Source: an uncultured beta proteobacterium
Lineage (GTDB): Bacteria; Pseudomonadota; Gammaproteobacteria; Burkholderiales; Rhodocyclaceae
Direction of reading: 5' to 3'
Length of the DNA: 6,374 nucleotides
Assembly (NCBI GenBank): GCA_903930395.1
Contig: CAIYYE010000594.1
Span: forward strand, 1 to 6,374
Shown: positions 1-5,691 of the stretch, in pieces
Layout of the letters: every line of letters begins with the position of its first letter
How positions within the stretch are numbered: position 1 is the stretch's first letter
Notes under the pieces: model-generated
Told to the model about the DNA's origin: nothing
The model's database searches: none
What the model saw: only the letters and a program-made list of their open reading frames with translations
Translations under genes and position numbers: made by a program

Positions 1-48
1 AGCGATGACTATGGCGTTTTCGCCGGCTAAGGTATTGATTTCAGACAT
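1..48 (-). CDS. 5' end of an unidentified protein gene (partial, runs off the left edge)
   Basis: An open frame starts at the ATG complementary to 46-48 and reads MSEINTLAGENAIVIA before the window ends. The start cannot lie further upstream, because an in-frame TAA (complement of 58-60) sits three codons before it, and no other start codon occurs in the 16 codons seen. A TATAAT box lies immediately upstream. The gene follows the kinase and response-regulator genes on the same strand, so it may belong to the same signalling locus. The hydrophobic stretch AIVIA could be a first beta strand, for example of another receiver domain, but this is a guess; 16 residues are too few for a family call. 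There is no recognisable ribosome binding site directly before the ATG. Confidence 0.55.
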   Translation of the reverse strand, partial: MSEINTLAGENAIVIA

Positions 49-56
49 GGGGCCGA

Positions 57-62
57 ATTATA
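57..62 (-). promoter_or_regulatory. Probable -10 box (TATAAT) for the leftmost gene
   Basis: The minus strand reads a perfect TATAAT here. The expected start of transcription, about 7 bases downstream, is near position 50, only about 2 bases before the ATG at 48. No good -35 hexamer is present at 16-18 bp spacing (the best is GGGTGA-like around 80-85). The box lies in the 83-bp gap between the response regulator stop (132) and the next gene; nothing else recognisable, including a terminator, is seen in that gap. Confidence 0.45.
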
Positions 63-131
63 CGCCTACCTGCCCATGATCACCCGGATGCTTGAAGCGT
101 GGCTCCAATCGAATTCTTGCCGGCGGCAGAA

Positions 132-497
132 TCAAAGTTTGGCCACCAGGTCTTCGATGCGCTGGCGGCTGATCGGTTTTACGAGGACTTCGTCGAAACC
201 GCAGGCAAGCAACCGTGCTTCATCCTCCGGGAAGGCATGCGCCGTGTAGGCGACGATATGCAGGGGCTCGGCAGCTTCGGCTGCCCTTAGCCTGGCACAG
301 GTTTCTTCGCCGGACAGGCCAGGCATGCTGATATCAAGCAGGATGAGGCGGAATGGGTGCTGGGCGGCCAAAGTCAGTGCCGCCTGGCCACAATCGGCCT
401 GGAACACCGTCCAGCCGCACTTTCTGAGCAGTGCTTCGGCAAGCAGTCGGTTGGTCGGATGGTCGTCGACGACCAGGGCCTTACGTGGTTCGGTCAT
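132..497 (-). CDS. Single-domain response regulator (stand-alone receiver, CheY-like)
   Basis: This 121-residue protein is almost entirely one receiver (REC) domain. Visible landmarks are the acidic pair D11-D12 in the motif LVVDD, the expected phospho-acceptor D55 in LILLDISMPG, the switch threonine T85 in VAYTA, and K107 in the VKP motif. There is no DNA-binding or enzymatic output domain, so it probably works by protein contact or as a phosphate shuttle, in the cytoplasm. The start chosen is MTEPRKALVVDD; a longer reading of the frame to 632 would add 45 residues of kinase antisense-frame sequence with no domain sense. The gene overlaps the 3' end of the histidine kinase by 17 bp in another frame, which implies translational coupling and makes that kinase the likely phosphodonor. 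The REC assignment is secure; the output is unknown. Confidence 0.93.
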   Translation of the reverse strand: MTEPRKALVVDDHPTNRLLAEALLRKCGWTVFQADCGQAALTLAAQHPFRLILLDISMPGLSGEETCARLRAAEAAEPLHIVAYTAHAFPEDEARLLACGFDEVLVKPISRQRIEDLVAKL

Positions 498-3027
498 GGT
501 CGATATCCAGTGGCAGGTAAACTGTGAAGGTCGATCCGGCGCCAATTTCCGAGTCGAGCCTGACGCGCCCGCCCATTTGTTCCACCAGTTGGCGGACGAG
601 GGCAAGACCCAGGCCGGTGCCGCCGTGTTCACGGGTCAGGAAATTGTCCAGTTGCTTGAATTTCTCGAAAACCGTTGCATGGTGTTCCGGCGAAATGCCG
701 GGGCCGGTGTCGTGGATGGCGAAGGCTATGTCGTGCCCGGCACGGCTGACCTCGAGGCAGACCTTGCCGGCGGCAGTGAATTTCACGGCATTGCCGAGCA
801 GGTTGTTGAGAATCTGGCGCAGGCGGGTCGGGTCGGTATTGAAGATTTCCGGCAGGTCATCGGCCAGTTGAAGTTGCAGTTGAAGTCCTTTGTCTTCGGC
901 GATGGCCCTATGGCTGGCCATACATTCGGCGAGCAAGGCGGCCAGTGGAATAGCGGTGATGTTGATCTTCATCTCGCCGGACTCGATCTTGGCCAGATCG
1001 AGGATTTCATTGACCAGCTGGAGCAGGTGGTTGCCGCTCTGGGCGATGATTTCTGCGTGGCTGCGATGCCCGGGATCTTCAAGGTCGTCCTTGAGCAGGT
1101 CGGCAAAGCCGAGGATGCCGTTGAGCGGGGTGCGCAACTCGTGGGACATGGTGGCCAGGAAGGCAGATTTCTGCCGGCTGGCTTCCTCCGCCTTCTCCTT
1201 GGCCTCCTCGAGGCGTTTGAAGGACTCTTCAACCGAGTCGGCCATGCGGTTGAAGGAGCGGGAAAGTTCGCCCATTTCGTCGGAGGAGCCAGCCTCCAGG
1301 CGATGTTTCAGGTCGCCCTGCTGGAAAGCGTGAATGCCCGAAATCATGGCCGTGATGCGCCGGGTGAGTAGCCCGGCCATCCATACGGCGATGCCGATGA
1401 CGACGATGACCATGAGCAGCGTCGAGCCCCACAGACCGATGGCGGTCGTCGTCAGGCTGCCGGCAATATGGTCAAGCAGTTCGCTGCGCTGGGCGGAGAG
1501 ATTGGCATCCTTTTCTTCGAGCAGGGTGTTGATGCGCCCGGCCGTTTCGGTCGCCGCCTTGTGGAACTCGTCGACATTGGCGCCGATGGTGACAAAACCG
1601 AAGCCCTGTGGCGATTTGCCATATTGGCCCGTGTAGTAGGGGATGGCGGCGGCCGTGGTCAGCTTCCACAGGCCGGAGAAGAAAATGACGAAGGAGCCGG
1701 AACCCCCATGCTCAGTCAGGGCGTTCCAGCCGTCGCATTGTGGCGAGAAATTGAGGTAGCGGCAGTCGAGGCCCACCGTGCCGGCCTTGATCAGTTCCTT
1801 GGCCGGTTTAAGTTTGAGGCTCTGGTTGCGGAAGGCGGGAATGTCGGCCAGGAACTCGTGCGACGGTTTGCCGCTGGTCTGCCATTCGGTGTAAAGATCG
1901 GCGTCCATCCAGGGAGTTGCCGGCTGTCCGGTCTGCGGGTCGTAGCCGGTGATGAAATAGTCGCGCGGATGCGAAATCGAGCGGCTCCGGTGATCCCAGA
2001 GAAAAGCGTAATTGCCCTTGATGGGGTCGGCGATCGGCGTGTGGCGTTCTTCCGTCGGCATCAGGCGGTCGGAAAACTGGCGGATGTGGTCATGGTCGAG
2101 GGCGAGCGTGACGTAACCGCTTATCCGGCCATCCCTGACGACGGGCGTCGCCCAGCGGACAATGCCACGGAAACGCTTGCCGAGCGGATTTTCGGTGCCG
2201 GCGTAGGCTGACTCTTCGGGTGTGAAGGGTTTGCCGGCCTTGTCCAGACTGGCCGGCAGGTAAGGGCCGATGAGCTGCGTCGGCACGTAGGCGCCAATGA
2301 CGTCGGAAACGTAGATGTCGCCGGGCTTGAGTTTTTTCAGGTCGGCGAAATAGGTTTCCGCCTTGATGAAGGTATTGTTGCGGTCGCTGACGTTCTTGCG
2401 CTCTTTCCCGGTCAGCCTGCCACTCGTCACCTTGACCTTCTCGTTGCCATTAAGGTCGATAAAAGTCATTTCGACGAACAGCGGCCGTTGCTCCTTCTCG
2501 CCAAAATATTCGGCCGGACGGGCATGAAAATCCTTGGCGTTGTCCGGCAGTACCGGGCGCGTCACCTTGGCCTCGCGTACGACAGGCTGCTCGGGTACCC
2601 AGGATTTGCCATCCTCAGCGAGTTTCCACGGCCCATGCTGATAAACCGGCCGCGTGCGCTCGCTGAGAAAGTTGCGGAATGCCGCTTCGGACGGCTCAAG
2701 CACGGCCGCTTGCCGGATGTCGGTGTCGCGGCCATAGAGAAAAGTGGCAATTTCCTTGGCGGTATCGGTGGTCTGCGCCTCGATGGCTTCACGCGAACGC
2801 AGGTCGAGGGCGCGAATGGAGTCGTCGGTGACGGTCTTGCCCACCGTCTTGAGCGTCGACAGCATGGCATCCGCCATGCCGCCTGCCTTGAGCGAAACGT
2901 CCTCGCCCAGCTGGCTGGTGGCGTGCCAGGCAAATCCGGCCAGCAAGAGCAGCGGCACGACCTTGATCAGCACGAAAATGCCGATCAGCTTGCCGCGTAT
3001 ACCGCCGAGAAATGCCGGAAATTTCAT
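481..3027 (-). CDS. Transmembrane sensor histidine kinase with large periplasmic Cache-like region, HAMP, HisKA and HATPase domains
   Basis: An 848-residue inner-membrane kinase. Residues 13-37 form a hydrophobic segment (TM1) and 529-553 a second (TM2), which places about 490 residues (38-528) in the periplasm. I infer a Cache-type ligand sensor there from topology, length and texture (for example the stretch around RGIVRWATPVV and SGYVTLALD at 288-311). A conspicuous glycine/aromatic segment (GSGSFVIFFSGLWKL, 442-456) and two cysteines at 422 and 431 are also periplasmic. A HAMP linker (about 554-606) leads through a charged coiled coil (598-620) to HisKA, with the phospho-acceptor H629 in ATMSHELRTPLNG. 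The ATPase domain shows the N box (NNLLGNAVKF, 741-750), G1 (DTGPG, 773-777), F box (FEKF, 787-790) and G2 (GGTGLGL, 802-808), so it should be active. No receiver domain is fused; the next gene supplies one. The ATG at 3025-3027 is 47 bp after the lipoprotein stop and has no clear Shine-Dalgarno sequence. The ligand is unknown. Confidence 0.95.
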   Translation of the reverse strand: MKFPAFLGGIRGKLIGIFVLIKVVPLLLLAGFAWHATSQLGEDVSLKAGGMADAMLSTLKTVGKTVTDDSIRALDLRSREAIEAQTTDTAKEIATFLYGRDTDIRQAAVLEPSEAAFRNFLSERTRPVYQHGPWKLAEDGKSWVPEQPVVREAKVTRPVLPDNAKDFHARPAEYFGEKEQRPLFVEMTFIDLNGNEKVKVTSGRLTGKERKNVSDRNNTFIKAETYFADLKKLKPGDIYVSDVIGAYVPTQLIGPYLPASLDKAGKPFTPEESAYAGTENPLGKRFRGIVRWATPVVRDGRISGYVTLALDHDHIRQFSDRLMPTEERHTPIADPIKGNYAFLWDHRSRSISHPRDYFITGYDPQTGQPATPWMDADLYTEWQTSGKPSHEFLADIPAFRNQSLKLKPAKELIKAGTVGLDCRYLNFSPQCDGWNALTEHGGSGSFVIFFSGLWKLTTAAAIPYYTGQYGKSPQGFGFVTIGANVDEFHKAATETAGRINTLLEEKDANLSAQRSELLDHIAGSLTTTAIGLWGSTLLMVIVVIGIAVWMAGLLTRRITAMISGIHAFQQGDLKHRLEAGSSDEMGELSRSFNRMADSVEESFKRLEEAKEKAEEASRQKSAFLATMSHELRTPLNGILGFADLLKDDLEDPGHRSHAEIIAQSGNHLLQLVNEILDLAKIESGEMKINITAIPLAALLAECMASHRAIAEDKGLQLQLQLADDLPEIFNTDPTRLRQILNNLLGNAVKFTAAGKVCLEVSRAGHDIAFAIHDTGPGISPEHHATVFEKFKQLDNFLTREHGGTGLGLALVRQLVEQMGGRVRLDSEIGAGSTFTVYLPLDIDHDRTT

Positions 3028-3074
3028 GGTCTGGGTTTTCTGGTGCTCTGCGGCATTGGCGTCCCCTCGTCAGC

Positions 3075-3491
3075 CTAGTGTTTGTCGGCTTTCTTCTCGG
3101 GTTCGGCCTTGGCTTCAGCCTTGTGATCGTCCTTGGCCTCGGCCTTGGCGTCACCTTCGGGGGCAGCCTCGGCATTCTTTTTCTTTTTCCTGGCGCCAGG
3201 GCCTTCCGGTGGTGGCAACTGCGGCGCGATCGTCTCCAGCTTGTTCTCGCGCATGTACTCGTCCATTTCGCGCCAGCCGGCATAAATGCCAGCCTTGGGT
3301 AACCAGCCGTAAATCGAATAGCAATCTTCAATGGCCCGTCCGGACTGGCGGCAGGCGCTACCGACCGCCTTCGCTTCCTGCTCGGCCCTGGCTTCCTTCT
3401 TGGCCAGATCTTCAAGGCCAAGCTTCTGGTTGACCTGGTCGCAGGCGCTCAGTCCGAGGAAGGCGAGAATGAAAAAAGTTCGCTTGATCAT
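3075..3491 (-). CDS. Small membrane-anchored lipoprotein with Lys/Ala/Glu-rich C-terminal tail
   Basis: A 138-residue protein starting MIKRTFFILAFLGLSAC. Positively charged residues, a hydrophobic core and the lipobox LSAC (14-17) identify a lipoprotein signal peptide, with C17 as the lipidated residue. Residue +2 is Asp (D18), which in enterobacteria acts as an inner-membrane retention signal, so the protein may stay near the kinase. The mature part has a charged helix (about 27-42), two further cysteines (C47, C57) in a compact region with YSIYGWLPKAGIYAGW (58-73), then a proline stretch (91-98) and a low-complexity tail of K, A, E and D (about 101-138). I do not recognise the family. It is the first gene of the minus-strand cluster and lies 47 bp before the sensor kinase, so co-transcription is likely; a role as an accessory to the kinase is inference. 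The open frame extends upstream to 3827, but only by running through the divergent promoter and antisense to ugpB, so the lipoprotein start is preferred. Confidence 0.85.
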   Translation of the reverse strand: MIKRTFFILAFLGLSACDQVNQKLGLEDLAKKEARAEQEAKAVGSACRQSGRAIEDCYSIYGWLPKAGIYAGWREMDEYMRENKLETIAPQLPPPEGPGARKKKKNAEAAPEGDAKAEAKDDHKAEAKAEPEKKADKH

Positions 3492-3499
3492 GGGCTGGA

Positions 3500-3519
3500 T
3501 TTTCGCATATTTGCGAAAA
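3500..3519. promoter_or_regulatory. Perfect 8-bp inverted repeat (possible operator) in the divergent promoter region
   Basis: Arms TTTTCGCA (3500-3507) and TGCGAAAA (3512-3519) are exact reverse complements separated by TATT. The repeat ends 8 bp before the lipoprotein ATG, where a ribosome binding site would normally lie. On the minus strand a TTGCCA hexamer (complement of 3525-3530; 5 of 6 to the -35 consensus) stands just upstream, so the palindrome would cover the -10/start region of a leftward promoter. It may be a repressor site or an mRNA hairpin; which one cannot be told from sequence. Confidence 0.45.
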
Positions 3520-3550
3520 ATGTGTGGCAAGTGTGATGCCGCTTGGCCGT

Positions 3551-3556
3551 TATAAT
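3551..3556 (+). promoter_or_regulatory. Probable -10 box (TATAAT) for the ugpB-ugpQ pair
   Basis: A perfect TATAAT stands 29 bp before the ugpB ATG, giving a predicted transcript start near 3563 and a leader of about 23 bases. No convincing -35 hexamer lies 16-18 bp upstream, which may mean dependence on an activator. No clear Pho box (paired CTGTCAT-like repeats at 11-bp period) is visible in 3492-3585. Confidence 0.5.
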
Positions 3557-3576
3557 TCGCATCTTCAAGATATTCT

Positions 3577-3580
3577 GGAG
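3577..3580 (+). promoter_or_regulatory. Ribosome binding site of ugpB
   Basis: GGAG with a 5-base spacer before the ATG at 3586. This supports the MSHCLRPLT start over the internal ATGs. Confidence 0.7.
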
Positions 3581-3585
3581 TATCC

Positions 3586-4884
3586 ATGTCGCATTGTCTT
3601 CGTCCCCTGACGCTTGTTCTCGCGCTGGCCCTGGCCAGTTCGTTCGTGCAGGCCAAGCCTGCCGCCAAGTCTGCCAAGCCGGCAGCCGAACCGGCGCCCA
3701 GCCTGGCCTTCGAACTGGCCCACAACCTCGGTCCGGTCGGCGAAGAACGACTGCAGGCCATTGTCGACCGCTTCAACAAGGAATCCGGCAGCACGCTGAA
3801 GCTGGCTCGCCTGGAAAAGGGCGACAAGCCGGCGGCGCTTAACCTCGTCAGTCGCTACGACATGAGCGATGTGCTGATTCAGCCCCGGCAATTTGTGCCC
3901 TTGCATGAAATGATGACCAAGGCCGGCGAGCCCCTGAAGTTCGGCGAACTTTCCGGCGACCTCAAGGCCGGCGTGCTCGATGCCAAGGGCCGTCTGGTTG
4001 CCCTGCCCGTGCTCTACTCCACGCCCGTGCTGTTTTACAACAAGAATGCCTTCCGCAAGGCCGGCCTGAATCCCGAGCAGCCGCCGAAGACCTGGTTCGA
4101 AATGCAGGGCATGCTCGACAAGCTCCAGGACGCCGGTTTTGCCTGTCCGTACACGTCCTCATGGCCGGTCTGGGTGCACGTCGATAACGTCAGTGCCATT
4201 TCCGGCGTACCGGCGACTACCGACAAGGGCGTGCTGACCTTCAACGGCCTGCCGCAGGTCAAGCACCTGGCCATGATGGCGACGTGGACCAAGGCCAATT
4301 ATTTCAAGGTCTTCGGCCGCCGCAACGAAGCCAGTGCCAGGTTCCACGAAGGCGAGTGCGCGATGATCAGCACCGATTCGCGCGAATATACCGATTTCCG
4401 CGATGCCAAGGGGGTCGAACTGGGCGTTGCTGCGCTGCCGTATCACGATGATGTCTATGGCGGTCGCCAGTCGTCGCTGGCGGACGGCGCCTCCTTGTGG
4501 ATAGGTGCCGGCCACTCGCCGGCCCAGTACAAGCAGGTGGCTAAATTCGTCAAATTTGTGCTTTCACCGGAGATGCAGATCGAAATCGTCCGTGTCTACG
4601 GTGGTTTGCCGATGACTTCGGTAGCCCGTGCGGCAGCCCGCAGCAAGCTGTTGCAGGATGGTGACAAGACGCAGGAAATTGCTTTTGCCTCGCTCAAAGG
4701 CAACGGCAGCAAGCCGGCCGTGCGCGTCGCCAACATCGATGCGGTGCGCATCGTGACCGATGAAGAAATGGAAGCGGTCTGGGCCGACACGAAACCGGCC
4801 AAGGCCGCGCTCGACACGGCGGTCAGTCGCGGTAATGCCTTGCTGACGGCCAAGCCGCTCCTGAAGAAGGCACAGCCCTTCTGA
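3586..4884 (+). CDS. ugpB: UgpB-like periplasmic solute-binding protein (glycerol-3-phosphate / glycerophosphodiester ABC transport type)
   Basis: A 432-residue exported protein, close to the length of E. coli UgpB. The signal peptide is MSHCLRPLTLVLALALASSF with likely cleavage after VQA (21-23), followed by an unusual K/P/A-rich linker (24-38). From memory of E. coli UgpB, strong matches include STPVLFYNK (145-153), NPEQPPKTW (162-170), the two-tryptophan motif SSWPVW (191-196), FHEGECAM (253-260), GASLW (301-305), DEEMEAVW (392-399) and LDTAVSRGNALL (409-420). The family captures sn-glycerol-3-phosphate or glycerophosphodiesters in the periplasm and hands them to the UgpAEC permease. Here the gene is followed directly by ugpQ, which supports the substrate class, but no permease or ATPase gene is adjacent. 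The N-terminal region differs: the WHSMEG motif is replaced by AHNLGP (45-50), and roughly 14 residues are missing around 79-100. The exact ligand is therefore less certain than the family. Confidence 0.85.
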   Translation: MSHCLRPLTLVLALALASSFVQAKPAAKSAKPAAEPAPSLAFELAHNLGPVGEERLQAIVDRFNKESGSTLKLARLEKGDKPAALNLVSRYDMSDVLIQPRQFVPLHEMMTKAGEPLKFGELSGDLKAGVLDAKGRLVALPVLYSTPVLFYNKNAFRKAGLNPEQPPKTWFEMQGMLDKLQDAGFACPYTSSWPVWVHVDNVSAISGVPATTDKGVLTFNGLPQVKHLAMMATWTKANYFKVFGRRNEASARFHEGECAMISTDSREYTDFRDAKGVELGVAALPYHDDVYGGRQSSLADGASLWIGAGHSPAQYKQVAKFVKFVLSPEMQIEIVRVYGGLPMTSVARAAARSKLLQDGDKTQEIAFASLKGNGSKPAVRVANIDAVRIVTDEEMEAVWADTKPAKAALDTAVSRGNALLTAKPLLKKAQPF

Positions 4885-5627
4885 TGACCTTTCCGCTGCC
4901 GCGCTGGATAGCCCATCGCGGTGGCGGCTCGCTGGCACCGGAAAATACCCTGGCCGGTATCCGGCTGGCGGCGGCAATGGGATTTATGGCCGTCGAGTTC
5001 GACGTGATGCTGTCGGCGGATGGCACGCCGGTGCTCATTCACGACGAAACGCTTGAGCGCACGACGACTGGCCAGGGGCCGGTCAGTGCAACGCCGGATG
5101 CCGTTCTTTTCAGGCTGGATGCCGGCGGCGGCGAACCCGTTCCCCGCTATGCCGATGCCGTTGCCCTGTGCCGGCAGCTGGGGCTTTTGGCCAATGTCGA
5201 GATCAAGCCGGCGTCGGGCTTCGAGCGCGAGACGGCTGAGGCGGTCGCCCGACTGAGCGGCGAGCTGTGGCAAGGGGCCGGGGTCCAGCCTCTGATCTCC
5301 TCTTTTTCGCTTGAGGCACTGGAAATTGCCCGTGATCTCGCGCCGCAGATTCCGCGTGGCTTGCTCTACGAGCAGGTGCCTGCGGACTGGTGGTCCGTGG
5401 CGCGGCGCCTGGGTGCCGTCACGATGCACTGTGCCGCCGATCGTTTGCCCACCGAGGTGCTGGCCGAGGCGCGCGCCCATGGCATCCCCGTACTGTGTTA
5501 CACGGTCAATACCGCGCAAGACGCAGAATCCTTGTTCGATCGTGGCGTCAGCGCCATTTTTACCGACCGTCTTGATCTCTTTGCCCCCGAAACAACTCCT
5601 TACAAAGGCTTGCATTTAGGCGGCTGA
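4884..5627 (+). CDS. ugpQ: Glycerophosphodiester phosphodiesterase, cytoplasmic UgpQ type
   Basis: A 247-residue GDPD-family TIM-barrel enzyme that hydrolyses glycerophosphodiesters to sn-glycerol-3-phosphate and an alcohol. Catalytic and metal-binding motifs are present in order: AHRGG with H11 and R12, APENT with E20 and N21, EFD with E38 and D40, LIHDETLERTT with H53 and D54, and NVEIKP with E106. The C-terminal barrel motifs SSFS (139-142), YTVNT (206-210) and IFTDR (225-229) are also intact. Length and sequence match E. coli UgpQ closely, from memory. There is no signal peptide, so it acts in the cytoplasm on imported substrate. Its ATG overlaps the TGA of ugpB (TGATG, 4882-4886) and there is no well-placed ribosome binding site of its own (AAGG at 4867-4870 is 13 bases away), so translation is probably coupled to ugpB. 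No terminator follows it. Confidence 0.93.
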   Translation: MTFPLPRWIAHRGGGSLAPENTLAGIRLAAAMGFMAVEFDVMLSADGTPVLIHDETLERTTTGQGPVSATPDAVLFRLDAGGGEPVPRYADAVALCRQLGLLANVEIKPASGFERETAEAVARLSGELWQGAGVQPLISSFSLEALEIARDLAPQIPRGLLYEQVPADWWSVARRLGAVTMHCAADRLPTEVLAEARAHGIPVLCYTVNTAQDAESLFDRGVSAIFTDRLDLFAPETTPYKGLHLGG

Positions 5628-5652
5628 TTTTTCTGAAGATTTATTTTCTAAT
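5624..5652 (+). promoter_or_regulatory. Weak candidate promoter for the small exported protein
   Basis: TCTAAT (5647-5652; 5 of 6 to the -10 consensus) is preceded at 17 bp by CTGATT (5624-5629; 3 of 6 to -35). The -35 part overlaps the end of ugpQ. The predicted transcript start is near 5659. The gene could equally be read through from ugpQ, since no terminator is seen between them. Confidence 0.3.
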
Positions 5653-5680
5653 GGCGTCCAGGGAGTTCGCCCTATCCATC

Positions 5681-5686
5681 AGGAGA
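5681..5686 (+). promoter_or_regulatory. Ribosome binding site of the small exported protein
   Basis: AGGAGA with a 5-base spacer before the ATG at 5692; the strongest Shine-Dalgarno sequence in the window, and it fixes the start. Confidence 0.8.
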
Positions 5687-5691
5687 TAAAC

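Noticed and set aside
325..1371. Long plus-strand open frame (348 codons) opposite the kinase gene
   Set aside because: It lies in the codon-aligned antisense frame of the kinase, where stops require TTA, CTA or TCA codons that are rare in GC-rich genes. Kinase motifs on the other strand are unmistakable and the antisense product resembles nothing known.
1468..2211. Plus-strand open frame (247 codons) opposite the kinase sensor region
   Set aside because: Same aligned antisense frame as the 325-1371 frame; explained by codon bias, with no ribosome binding site or recognisable domain.
2488..3078. Plus-strand open frame (196 codons) opposite the kinase N terminus
   Set aside because: Again the aligned antisense frame of the kinase; no independent support.
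3075..3827. Longer version of the lipoprotein gene (250 codons)
   Set aside because: It would run antisense through the start of ugpB and through the divergent promoter, and would bury the lipoprotein signal peptide internally.
4596..5615. Minus-strand open frame of 339 codons opposite ugpB and ugpQ
   Set aside because: Both plus-strand genes have clear family motifs and conserved catalytic residues; the opposite frame shows low-complexity Arg/Gln-rich sequence typical of a shadow frame.
5660..5673. Short hairpin AGGG-AGTTCG-CCCT before the small exported protein
   Set aside because: Only a 4-bp stem with no T run; not convincing as a terminator or riboswitch.
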